The position numbers and the translations under genes are program-made. This document shows, piece by piece, positions 7,193 to 14,260 of a DNA stretch of 14,260 nt. Each line of letters opens with the position of its first letter. The stretch's first letter is position 1. The stretch is from Alphaproteobacteria bacterium. GTDB lineage: Bacteria > Pseudomonadota > Alphaproteobacteria > JANQSM01. Location of the stretch: contig JANQSM010000178.1 in NCBI GenBank assembly GCA_028284025.1, forward strand, positions 1 to 14,260. Reading direction: 5' to 3'. The notes beneath the pieces were generated by a model, which saw only the letters and a list, made by a program, of their open reading frames with translations, was not told where the DNA came from and ran no database searches.

Positions 7193-9255
7193 CCACTTTT
7201 CAGATATTTCACCGCTTGATCTCTTTCAAAAAGATATAGCAATACCCGTAAAGCTTTACCACGTTCATTGATAAGTTGTGGGTCTTTGTTCAAGATGAGT
7301 TCTACATCATCTCTGGCGATTTGTAACAGTTCGCTATGTAAAGACAGGTTAGCAACTTTGAATTCCGGATCACCGGATTGGCGTGTGCCTAAAATTTCTC
7401 CTCCGCCACGTAATTTAAAATCTTCCTCAGCAATTTTAAAGCCATCCTCTGTCGCGCGCATCGTTTCCAATCGGCGGCGCGCAATATCTCCTGGCGGTGA
7501 TTTATATAGCAATAAACAATTTGATTGTTCACTCCCCCGGCCTACGCGGCCACGCAATTGGTGTAACTGGCTTAGACCAAAGCGTTCAGCATGTTCAATG
7601 ATCATAATACTGGCAGCGGGCACATCAACACCCACTTCAATTACTGTTGTAGCAACCAGAATATTTGTAGGGCCATTAATAAAATCCTGCATGGCGGCGT
7701 CTTTTTCTGTTTCTTTCATACGCCCATGGATAAGACCAATTTGTTGACCCAACATTCGTTTTAGATATTCAAAGCGTTCTTCTGCGGCAGAGACATCCAA
7801 AACATCCGATTCTTCTACCAAGGGACAAACCCAGTAAATCTTTTTGCCTTCCTTCAGGGGCTTTTCAAGTGATTTAGTGATCGCATCCAATCGATCTAAG
7901 CTGATCAATCTGGTATCAATGGGTTTACGGCCTGGTGGTTTGTCCGTTAACTGAGAAGAGTCCATATCGCCATAAGCTGTAAGCAGAAGCGTGCGGGGAA
8001 TAGGGGTGGCAGTCATCACCAGTACATCCGGGGCTTGTCCTTTAGCTGATAGATTAAGCCGTTGGTGGACGCCAAAGCGATGCTGTTCATCAATGACGGC
8101 AAAGCCTAAATTTTTAAATGTTACCTTTTCCTGAAATAAAGCATGTGTGCCAACAATGATTTGGGCTGTGCCATCAGCCAGATATTTAGTGATCTTTTTA
8201 CGGGTCTCTCCTTTATCGCGCCCCGTAAGGCAGGCTACTCGTACACCACTTCCTTTGCACATGTTTGTGAGGGTTTCAAAATGCTGGCGGGCCAAAATTT
8301 CTGTTGGTGCCATAATCGCCGCTTGAAAGCCGCACTCAACGGCATTCAACATTGCCATTAATGCAATGACGGTTTTACCGCTGCCAACATCTCCTTGTAA
8401 AAGGCGCATCATTCTGTGTGGTTTTTCCATATCTTGATAAATCTCATGCAAAGCTGATTCCTGGCTAGCAGTCAATTGGAAGGGAAGACCTTTTAGTATC
8501 TTTTGTCGAATTTTGCCATTTCCCTTGATTTTATGCCCTTTCATCTGCACAGCATGCTGGCGGATTAACGCAAGTGCCAATTGGTTGGAGAGTAATTCAT
8601 CGTAAGCAAGGCGTTCGGTTGCTGGTATATCACCAGGGGATTTATGGATGGTTTCAACAGCTTGCTGCCAGTCGGTCCAGCCACGTCGACGGAGTAAGGC
8701 TTTATCTTGCCATTCGGGTAATGGAACAAGCTTGGTTAGGGCTACTCCGATGATTTTGGTTAGAGATTTTGCCGATAATCCCGCTGTGACTGGGTAAACG
8801 GATTCATGAATCAACATGTCCTCAAATTTCAGCTTGGTATGATCCGGGTGGGTAATTTGGTAAACCTTACGGTAATATTCCAGCTTGCCTGCAACAAATC
8901 GTTTGGTGTGTTCGGGCAGTTGTTCATGTAAGTATTTGGGCTGCGCATTGAAAAAAACCAGATCCACCTTATTGCCGTTACTATCCAGGCAATGCACTTT
9001 ATAAGGAAGGCGTCGGCGATGCCGTGGGGGCGGTGCGTGAGAAATTACCTCTAACTCAATAACAACATCCTGATTGACCAGTTCTGGGCTGGTATGTTCA
9101 ATTTGACGGCGATGAATGACCCGATTGGGGATATGATACAACAGATCTACAAGCCGCGGCCCAGCGATTTTTTCAATCAATTGAGCCAGTTTAGGGCCAA
9201 CACCACTCAGTGACGTATTGGCAGCAAACAGTGGAAATAGGACTTGTGGACGCAT
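7189..9255 (-). CDS. recG: ATP-dependent DNA helicase RecG
   Basis: RecG is a double-stranded DNA translocase that reverses stalled replication forks and processes branched DNA and R-loops. From the ATG at 9255 it has 688 residues, close to the E. coli length. The N-terminal region carries the helix-hairpin segment (SLSGVGPK) and the OB-fold wedge domain. The motor follows, with Walker A GDVGSGKT (Lys294), the DEQH box (389-392) running into RFGV, TATPIPRT, and QLRGRVGRG. The C-terminal TRG motif region contains FKLRGGGEILGTRQSG. The frame reaches back to a TTG at 9288, but alphaproteobacterial RecG normally begins MRP...LFPLFA, so 9255 is preferred; neither start has a clear ribosome binding site. 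It is divergent from sdhE–mfd, with 61 bases between. Confidence 0.97.
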   Translation of the reverse strand: MRPQVLFPLFAANTSLSGVGPKLAQLIEKIAGPRLVDLLYHIPNRVIHRRQIEHTSPELVNQDVVIELEVISHAPPPRHRRRLPYKVHCLDSNGNKVDLVFFNAQPKYLHEQLPEHTKRFVAGKLEYYRKVYQITHPDHTKLKFEDMLIHESVYPVTAGLSAKSLTKIIGVALTKLVPLPEWQDKALLRRRGWTDWQQAVETIHKSPGDIPATERLAYDELLSNQLALALIRQHAVQMKGHKIKGNGKIRQKILKGLPFQLTASQESALHEIYQDMEKPHRMMRLLQGDVGSGKTVIALMAMLNAVECGFQAAIMAPTEILARQHFETLTNMCKGSGVRVACLTGRDKGETRKKITKYLADGTAQIIVGTHALFQEKVTFKNLGFAVIDEQHRFGVHQRLNLSAKGQAPDVLVMTATPIPRTLLLTAYGDMDSSQLTDKPPGRKPIDTRLISLDRLDAITKSLEKPLKEGKKIYWVCPLVEESDVLDVSAAEERFEYLKRMLGQQIGLIHGRMKETEKDAAMQDFINGPTNILVATTVIEVGVDVPAASIMIIEHAERFGLSQLHQLRGRVGRGSEQSNCLLLYKSPPGDIARRRLETMRATEDGFKIAEEDFKLRGGGEILGTRQSGDPEFKVANLSLHSELLQIARDDVELILNKDPQLINERGKALRVLLYLFERDQAVKYLKSG

Positions 9256-9281
9256 AACAATAAGTTTAAGAAAATTTTCGG

Positions 9282-9310
9282 CTGACAAAAGGGAATTCTT
9301 TGCTTATATC
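9282..9310 (+). promoter_or_regulatory. Candidate promoter for sdhE–mfd
   Basis: CTGACA (9282-9287), 17 bases, TATATC (9305-9310) is a recognisable if imperfect sigma70-type pair in the short gap between recG and sdhE. The predicted transcription start falls at about 9317, on the first possible sdhE ATG. The mRNA would then be leaderless, or translation would begin at the second ATG (9335). Confidence 0.4.
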
Positions 9311-9316
9311 AATCTC

Positions 9317-9592
9317 ATGACTGATAATCTGAAAATGTTAAGAAAACGGCTGATTTATCAAAGCTGGTACCGTGGCACTAAAGAAACTGACCTGCTATTA
9401 GGACCATTTGCAAAGGAAACTCTAGATCAAATGGGAGAAAAGCAATTAACTGCTTATGAGCAGTTTTTGAATGAAACTGATACAGATATTTATAATTGGA
9501 TCACTGGCAAAGAACCTGCCCCGGAATTTGTAGATAGAGAAGTCTTATCTTTAATACAAAATTACTGGTATAAATCTGATAATTCAAATTAA
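9317..9592 (+). CDS. sdhE: FAD assembly factor SdhE (succinate dehydrogenase flavinylation)
   Basis: SdhE promotes covalent attachment of FAD to the flavoprotein subunit of succinate dehydrogenase. It is a small soluble all-helical protein. The 91-residue product has the diagnostic RGxxE motif (R19-G-T-K-E23), followed by the DLLLGPFA helix and the TDIYNWITG block (56-64), as in E. coli SdhE and mitochondrial Sdh5/SDHAF2. Two starts are possible: ATG 9317 (MTDNLKM) or ATG 9335 (MLRKRL, 85 residues). Neither has a Shine-Dalgarno sequence. The frame also runs further upstream into the recG start, which is not plausible. The order recG / sdhE / mfd recurs in alphaproteobacteria. No sdh genes are in the window, so sdhE is separated from its client. 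Confidence 0.93.
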   Translation: MTDNLKMLRKRLIYQSWYRGTKETDLLLGPFAKETLDQMGEKQLTAYEQFLNETDTDIYNWITGKEPAPEFVDREVLSLIQNYWYKSDNSN

Positions 9593-9594
9593 GT

Positions 9595-12500
9595 TTGTTT
9601 GACAATAAATTGAAAAACATCAATAAAATTGAAGAAAATAATGCCAAGACTTGGGCCGGTGTTGTCCCGGGCTATGATGCGCTTTTATTGGCCCGTATGG
9701 CTAAAGAGCATCCTGCTATTGTACATGTCACGTCAGATGAAAAACGTCTTTATACACTGGCTGATCAGTTAAAGTTCTTTGCTCCCTCTTTAAATATTAT
9801 CGAATTTCCTGGTTGGGATTGTTTGCCCTATGATCGCGTGTCTCCTAATCCAGATATTACCAGTGCACGTGTTAAGGCCTTAAGTAAGCTAAGTGCACAG
9901 GATGTGGACCAGCCGTTTATTGTGCTAACAACAATTTCTGCTTTGTTACAGCGCCTTTCACCAAAAGAGATGTTTGCTCAAAATAGTTTGGTGCTGAAGA
10001 CTGGTAATCGCCATGAGATGGAAGACATTACAGCGTTTTTACAGCAAAATGCCTATACTCGCGCTGATACAGTGCGTGAGATCGGTGAATATGCTGTACG
10101 GGGTGGGATTCTGGATGTGTTTCCTGCTGGTTCAGAAAATCCTGTGCGACTGGATTTTTTTGGAGATGAGCTGGAATCTATCAAAGTTTTTGATCCTTTG
10201 ACTCAGCTAACGGAAAATGCGCAAGACAGTGTGCATTTCATTCCAGCGCATGAGATTATTCTAAATGAAGAATCTGCGACTCACTTTCGTCACAAATATC
10301 GTCAGATATTTGGCCCAGAAAGCACAAATGACCCTATTTATGAAGCCATTCAGGCTGGCCAGCGTTACGCCGGGATGGAGCATTGGCTGCCTTTATTCTT
10401 TGATCAAATGGCGACCTTGTTTGATTACCTTAATCAAGATTATGTGCTTAGTTTTGATGCCCAGATAGAATCTGCTACCCATGACAGATTGGCACAGATT
10501 GAAGAATATTACGAAGCGCGCCAACAAATTAAGGAATCAGACACCCTAACATATCGCCCATTACCCCCAGATGCTTTATATCTTACAGAACAAAACTGGG
10601 AAGAGATTTCATCCGGGAATCTGGCTGCGGAAACCATTTTTATGGAATTGCATGACATGCCTGGAAGCATTCCGCAAGGCAGCAAATATCCAAAGAATTT
10701 TGCAGCAGAACGGCTGGATCCCAATGTATCGGTCTACAACAAGGTAATTGCGCATTTTCAGCAAGAGAGGCAAACCAGGACCTGCCTTGTTGCCAGCTAT
10801 TCTGATGGTGCCCGCCAGCGGTTAATGAATTTATTTAAAGAGCATGGGCTTAAATCTGCTGTTGCTATAGAGAACTGGGCTGATGCAGAAAAACTGAAAA
10901 AAGATGAGACCGGGTTTATTTGTCTGAACCTGGAGCATGGATTTGTGACAGATTCCTGTCTGATCTTAACGGAGACTGATATTCTTGGAGATCGACTCTC
11001 TAAGCCGATTGTGCGTAAGAAACGGGCAGGTGAGTTTATCTTTGAGGTTTCCAGCCTGGAAGAAAATGATCTTGTGGTACATGAAGAGCATGGTATTGCC
11101 CGTTATGAAGGCTTAGAAACCCTTGAAGTTAGTGGTCTGCGTCATGACTGTTTAAAGCTGGTTTATGCAGGAGGGGACCGTCTATTCTTGCCAGTAGAGC
11201 ACCTGGATATGCTTTCTAAATTTGGATCAGAAGATTCTGCTGCTCAATTAGATAAACTGGGAGGAGCCGCCTGGCAGGCACGAAAGGCCAAGGTTAAGAA
11301 AGACTTGCTGGCGATTGCCGATGATTTGATCAAAACGGCTGCTGAACGTACGTTAAAATCAGCAGAGGTAATGAAGCCCACTGAAGGCAGCTTTAATGAA
11401 TTTTGTGCACGCTTTCCTTATGCTGAAACAGCCGACCAACTGAATGCCATTGAGGAAAGCTTAAACGATCTTGCTAAAGGCCGTCCGATGGATCGACTGG
11501 TATGTGGGGATGTTGGTTTTGGTAAAACTGAAATTGCTTTACGTGCAGCTTTTGTGGCAGCAATGGAGGGCTATCAGGTAGCTGTGGTGGTGCCAACAAC
11601 TTTGCTTGCTCGCCAGCATACAGCTAATTTTGAAAAGCGGTTTGAGAGATTTCCCATTAAAATCGCGCAACTTTCTCGGTTGATTTCGCCAACACAAGCC
11701 AAAAGAACTAAAGATGAAATTGCAAAAGGAACAGTAGATATTGTTATTGGGACGCATGCGCTGTTAGCTGAATCCATTCAGTTTAAAAATATGGGGCTTT
11801 TGATTGTGGATGAGGAACAGCGCTTTGGTGTAAAACAAAAAGAAAAACTGAAAGCGCTAAAAACCAACGTTCATGTATTGACGTTGACGGCAACCCCAAT
11901 TCCCCGAACTTTACAACTTTCCTTAACGGGGGTGAAAGATTTAAGCTTGATCGCATCGCCCCCAGTGGACCGTATTGCTGTACGGACATTCACTATGCCA
12001 TTTGATTCGCTGATTATTCGTGAAGCTATCATGCGGGAAAAACATCGTGGTGGTCAGGTATTTTATGTGTGTCCCCGCATTAAAGATTTAAAAGATGTAG
12101 CAGAAAAATTGGAAACACTTGTGCCAGAATGCAAATTCGCTGTTGCCCATGGCCAGATGAAACCAGATCAATTGGAAGACGTGATGTCAGCTTTTCTGGA
12201 TGGCAAGTATGATATTTTACTTTCTACAAATATTGTTGAATCCGGGCTGGATATTCCCACTGCCAATACCATGGTTGTGCATCATGCTGACCGCTTTGGA
12301 TTGGCACAGCTTTATCAGTTACGAGGCCGCATTGGACGCTCCAAGACACGGGCTTATTGTTATCTCACACTGGAACCTCGCAAAATGCCTACCAAAAATG
12401 CCCTGAAACGACTGGAAGTTATGGCAACATTAGATCATTTGGGGGCAGGGTTTTCATTGGCATCTCATGATATGGATATTAGAGGAGCTGGAAATTTATT

Positions 12501-13071
12501 GGGAGAAGAACAATCCGGCCACATCAAGGAAATTGGGGTCGAACTTTACCAACAAATGCTGGAAGAAGCCATTGCTGCTAAAAAAGCAGGACATGATGAG
12601 CTGGCTATGGAAAAAACGGATATTTGGTCCCCACAAATTAACCTAGGCACATCTGTTTTAATCCCCGAAGCTTATGTTGCCGACCTGAATGTTCGACTGT
12701 CACTTTATCGGCGGATTGCTAAACTTGAAAGTCGTGAAGAGATTGATGCTTTTGCCGCTGAGATGATTGATCGATTTGGTTCAATTCCTGATGAACTGGA
12801 AAGTTTGTTCCACGTCGTAGCGTTAAAACCAATCTGTCGAAAAGCTTATATTGAGAAAGTGGAGGCAGGACCGAAAGGGGCAACTCTTACTTTTTATAAT
12901 AATTTTTTTCCGAACCCTGAAAAGCTTATTTCTTTTATCCAGGCTCAATCCGGTACAATGAAAATTAAACCAGACCAGCGAATTGTTATCCAGCGTCCTT
13001 GGCAGGATATTGAAAAGCGGATAAAAGGATTAACAGATATTTTATCTGAAATAGCAACACTCACAGACTAA
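9595..13071 (+). CDS. mfd: Transcription-repair coupling factor Mfd
   Basis: Mfd recognises RNA polymerase stalled at DNA damage, pushes it off with its translocase and recruits UvrA for nucleotide excision repair. At 1158 residues it matches the family length. The N-terminal UvrB-like damage-repair module (about 20-450) includes FPGWDCLPYDRVSPN. The RNA-polymerase-interacting CarD-like domain lies around 480-545 (VVHEEHGIARYEG, LFLPVEHLDMLSKF). The motor carries Walker A GDVGFGKT (Lys644), the DEEQ box (739-742), TATPIPRT and QLRGRIGRSK. The TRG motif (DIRGAGNLLGEEQSG) and the C-terminal autoinhibitory domain follow. The first usable codon is a TTG at 9595, two bases after the sdhE stop, with no Shine-Dalgarno. 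Another TTG is at 9610, so the exact start is uncertain by a few residues. It is probably co-transcribed with sdhE. Confidence 0.97.
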   Translation: MFDNKLKNINKIEENNAKTWAGVVPGYDALLLARMAKEHPAIVHVTSDEKRLYTLADQLKFFAPSLNIIEFPGWDCLPYDRVSPNPDITSARVKALSKLSAQDVDQPFIVLTTISALLQRLSPKEMFAQNSLVLKTGNRHEMEDITAFLQQNAYTRADTVREIGEYAVRGGILDVFPAGSENPVRLDFFGDELESIKVFDPLTQLTENAQDSVHFIPAHEIILNEESATHFRHKYRQIFGPESTNDPIYEAIQAGQRYAGMEHWLPLFFDQMATLFDYLNQDYVLSFDAQIESATHDRLAQIEEYYEARQQIKESDTLTYRPLPPDALYLTEQNWEEISSGNLAAETIFMELHDMPGSIPQGSKYPKNFAAERLDPNVSVYNKVIAHFQQERQTRTCLVASYSDGARQRLMNLFKEHGLKSAVAIENWADAEKLKKDETGFICLNLEHGFVTDSCLILTETDILGDRLSKPIVRKKRAGEFIFEVSSLEENDLVVHEEHGIARYEGLETLEVSGLRHDCLKLVYAGGDRLFLPVEHLDMLSKFGSEDSAAQLDKLGGAAWQARKAKVKKDLLAIADDLIKTAAERTLKSAEVMKPTEGSFNEFCARFPYAETADQLNAIEESLNDLAKGRPMDRLVCGDVGFGKTEIALRAAFVAAMEGYQVAVVVPTTLLARQHTANFEKRFERFPIKIAQLSRLISPTQAKRTKDEIAKGTVDIVIGTHALLAESIQFKNMGLLIVDEEQRFGVKQKEKLKALKTNVHVLTLTATPIPRTLQLSLTGVKDLSLIASPPVDRIAVRTFTMPFDSLIIREAIMREKHRGGQVFYVCPRIKDLKDVAEKLETLVPECKFAVAHGQMKPDQLEDVMSAFLDGKYDILLSTNIVESGLDIPTANTMVVHHADRFGLAQLYQLRGRIGRSKTRAYCYLTLEPRKMPTKNALKRLEVMATLDHLGAGFSLASHDMDIRGAGNLLGEEQSGHIKEIGVELYQQMLEEAIAAKKAGHDELAMEKTDIWSPQINLGTSVLIPEAYVADLNVRLSLYRRIAKLESREEIDAFAAEMIDRFGSIPDELESLFHVVALKPICRKAYIEKVEAGPKGATLTFYNNFFPNPEKLISFIQAQSGTMKIKPDQRIVIQRPWQDIEKRIKGLTDILSEIATLTD

Positions 13072-13240
13072 GCAGTTAAGAAAAATTTAAAATAGTTAAT
13101 TTTCAAGACTTAAAATGCTGGAATCGAGCCAAATTTTTACGTAAAAAGCGGCTTTTCGTTAACTTACTGTTAATTATTATTCAATCTTTAGCTGTTATTA
13201 TAAAACAAAGTACCTATATAAGGATTATAAGCAGGGCGAT

Positions 13241-13897
13241 ATGATTACTGAAGCAAACCTTTTAAAAACAGCCATTCGACAGCTTCTGGATTTTGAAGCG
13301 CATGAGGAAGTTTCCTCATACGATGTATGGACGTTATGCCGTAATTTGACTGCCTGGCAAGATCAATATGATCCTGACCAGGAAGCTTTTCCCCGTGTAG
13401 AAGGCGCGGATTACGATTTTGCTACTTTCAGTAAGGAATTATGGCCGAATTTGGAAGAAGACCACCGGTTTTTCATGGATAATGTAGAGCGTGCCTTTAA
13501 TACTTGCTTGATTGCTATTTTGTCTGAAAAGAATGATGAAGCCTTGCAGGTGTTGTTTATTATTAATCCAAACCTGGTCATGGAAAAATTTTCAATTCAG
13601 GATGATGTAAATCTGGATTTCTATTATGAACAAGACGAAGTTGATATCATGCATGAGCTTTTTATCAGCCGATTAGATTCTGCTGATAAACGCCTGACTA
13701 CCTTGAACTTTGTTAAAAGGGCAATTGAAGAATTGCAAAAGGTTGGGCTGGATTTTTATCCTCAATTCAGGCAATTAGAACAAAGACTTCAAGATAGTGT
13801 TGTTGTTGCAAGCGAAAACCCTGAAAAAGCTTCCTCAAAAGGTAAATCCAAAGCACCGGAACTTGTCCTTGTTCCCGGTGGTCTAAAAGACGAATAA
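13241..13897 (+). CDS. Hypothetical acidic soluble protein, family not recognised
   Basis: I do not recognise this 218-residue protein. It is acidic, rich in Asp and Glu, and predicted by eye to be mostly helical, with no signal peptide, membrane helix or cysteine motif. A conserved-looking Trp/Tyr-rich N-terminal half (YDVWTLCRNLTAWQDQY at 27-43, ELWPNLEEDHRFF at 66-78) leads to a helical middle. A low-complexity Lys/Ser linker (about 192-205) and a short hydrophobic-glycine tail close it. It stands between mfd and pdhA on the same strand. The ATG follows AAGGA and CAGGG. The A+T-rich sequence just upstream, with TATTAT (13196-13201) and TATATA (13215-13220), could hold its own promoter. Codon use looks like that of the neighbours, and the intact 218-codon frame with a ribosome binding site argues that it is real. 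Confidence 0.75.
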   Translation: MITEANLLKTAIRQLLDFEAHEEVSSYDVWTLCRNLTAWQDQYDPDQEAFPRVEGADYDFATFSKELWPNLEEDHRFFMDNVERAFNTCLIAILSEKNDEALQVLFIINPNLVMEKFSIQDDVNLDFYYEQDEVDIMHELFISRLDSADKRLTTLNFVKRAIEELQKVGLDFYPQFRQLEQRLQDSVVVASENPEKASSKGKSKAPELVLVPGGLKDE

Positions 13898-13920
13898 ACC
13901 CTTCTGCGCTCTGTTAGTTT

Positions 13921-14022
13921 GTCATCCCGGACTTGATCCGGGATCTTAAATGTCAATAGGGTTCAATTTTCAAAAATGGGCTAATTTAACTTTTGAGATT
14001 CCGGCTCGGAGGCCGGAATGAC
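13921..14022. repeat. Twin-hairpin palindromic repeat element
   Basis: Two strong hairpins face each other. ATCCCGGA/TCCGGGAT (13924-13931 with 13937-13944, five-base loop) lies about 53 bases before ATTCCGGC/GCCGGAAT (13998-14005 with 14012-14019, six-base loop). The outer ends are themselves inverted repeats: GTCATCCCGG (13921-13930) and CCGGAATGAC (14013-14022) differ at one position. Sequences of the GTCATCCCGGA...TCCGGGAT type are scattered intergenic palindromic repeats in many alphaproteobacteria, including Rickettsiales. The element starts 23 bases after the hypothetical gene's stop and ends before the pdhA promoter. Copy number cannot be judged from one window. Confidence 0.85.
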
Positions 14023-14035
14023 AGATATTTTTTTT
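13998..14035 (+). terminator. Possible terminator formed by the second repeat hairpin
   Basis: The G+C-rich hairpin at 13998-14019 is followed, after GACAGATA, by eight T's (14028-14035). The eight-base spacer is longer than in a standard intrinsic terminator, so efficiency is doubtful. It is the only terminator-like structure between the 218-codon gene and pdhA. Confidence 0.4.
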
Positions 14036-14058
14036 AACTCTGCAATCTTAAAACCCTC

Positions 14059-14087
14059 TTGTCACATACTTTCAACCGCGATATAGT
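14059..14087 (+). promoter_or_regulatory. Sigma70-type promoter of pdhA
   Basis: TTGTCA (14059-14064), exactly 17 bases, TATAGT (14082-14087) is the best promoter pair in the window, with five of six matches to each consensus box. Transcription would start near 14094, giving a leader of about 35 bases before the pdhA ATG. The AAGGG ribosome binding site (14115-14119) lies in that leader. Confidence 0.75.
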
Positions 14088-14128
14088 GCGCCTTTATGTC
14101 AATCAAGCAAACATAAGGGTGTATGTGA

Positions 14129-14260
14129 ATGGCTGCAAAGAAGCCTGCCGCTAAAAAACATAATTTTGATAAGCAAGAGATCCTTAAATTTTATGAGGAA
14201 ATGTTGCTGATTAGGCGTTTTGAAGAACGTGCCGGACAGCTTTACGGTATGGGCTTAATT
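14129..14260 (+). CDS. pdhA: Pyruvate dehydrogenase E1 component alpha subunit, N-terminal part (3' end outside window)
   Basis: PdhA with PdhB forms the thiamine-diphosphate E1 enzyme that decarboxylates pyruvate and passes the acetyl group to the lipoyl E2 of the pyruvate dehydrogenase complex. Only the first 44 codons are present. They show a Lys/Ala-rich start (MAAKKPAAKK), then LKFYEEMLLIRRFEERAGQLYGMGLI, which is the characteristic opening of the E1-alpha family just before its cofactor-binding region. The start is supported by AAGGG nine bases upstream and by the strong promoter at 14059-14087. The frame is open to the last base. In alphaproteobacteria pdhB and the E2 gene normally follow, so they are expected beyond the window. 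Confidence 0.92.
   Translation, partial: MAAKKPAAKKHNFDKQEILKFYEEMLLIRRFEERAGQLYGMGLI

Noticed and set aside
7268..7747. A 159-codon open frame on the plus strand inside recG
   Set aside because: It is fully antisense to the conserved RecG helicase domain, and its composition is that of a reverse-complement shadow.
13139..13159. Small hairpin after mfd (AAAAG-CGG-CTTTT with ACG/CGT flanks)
   Set aside because: The stem is short and A-T rich, has a bulge, and is not followed by a T run, so I do not call it a terminator.
1..14260. Defence, mobile or secretion system
   Set aside because: All but one of the sizeable frames belong to well-known housekeeping or conserved families, and no transposase, integrase, nuclease cluster, CRISPR array or toxin pair is visible.

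Overview
This is a stretch of chromosome from an alphaproteobacterium with a fairly A+T-rich genome (low-to-mid 40s % G+C by eye). The evidence is gene content and order. A bamE / cytochrome bc1 chaperone / yceD / rpmF / plsX / fabH block follows hppA, a recG–sdhE–mfd block comes next, and the window ends in an alphaproteobacterial-type pdhA. I cannot name the genus. Nearly everything is core housekeeping. I found no prophage, insertion sequence, CRISPR array, toxin–antitoxin pair, tRNA or rRNA.

Layout. (1) 1-1401: the C-terminal two thirds of a K+-independent proton-pumping pyrophosphatase, closed by a hairpin that looks bidirectional. (2) 1402-1749: a 348-base gap without a gene but with a second, orphan intrinsic terminator, possibly the 3' end of a small RNA. 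(3) 1750-2178, minus strand: the outer-membrane assembly lipoprotein BamE. (4) 2278-5685, plus strand: bc1-complex chaperone, YceD, ribosomal protein L32, PlsX and FabH, which links ribosome assembly to phospholipid and fatty-acid initiation. (5) 5687-6406, minus: an AIM24/TIGR00266-family protein. (6) 6461-7192, plus: a two-helix DUF502 membrane protein, whose stop codon overlaps that of recG. (7) 7189-9255, minus: recG, divergent from (8) sdhE and mfd at 9317-13071, plus. (9) 13241-13897: an unrecognised acidic, soluble protein of 218 residues. (10) 13921-14022: a twin-hairpin palindromic repeat. (11) A well-formed sigma70-type promoter and the first 44 codons of pdhA, cut by the window end.

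Functional themes. Several genes support respiration and central metabolism (pyrophosphatase, bc1 chaperone, SdhE flavinylation factor, pyruvate dehydrogenase). Others serve the envelope and lipids (BamE, PlsX, FabH, DUF502). RecG and Mfd process stalled forks and stalled RNA polymerase. Genes are very tightly packed, with 1-2 base gaps or overlapping stop codons at plsX/fabH, fabH/AIM24, DUF502/recG and sdhE/mfd. Start codons are often non-ATG (TTG for plsX and mfd), and several genes lack a clear Shine-Dalgarno sequence.

I see no convincing new multi-gene system. The points most worth a second look are the possible small RNA at about 1450-1672, the unrecognised gene before pdhA, the twin-hairpin repeat, and the absence of ihfA at its usual place after fabH.
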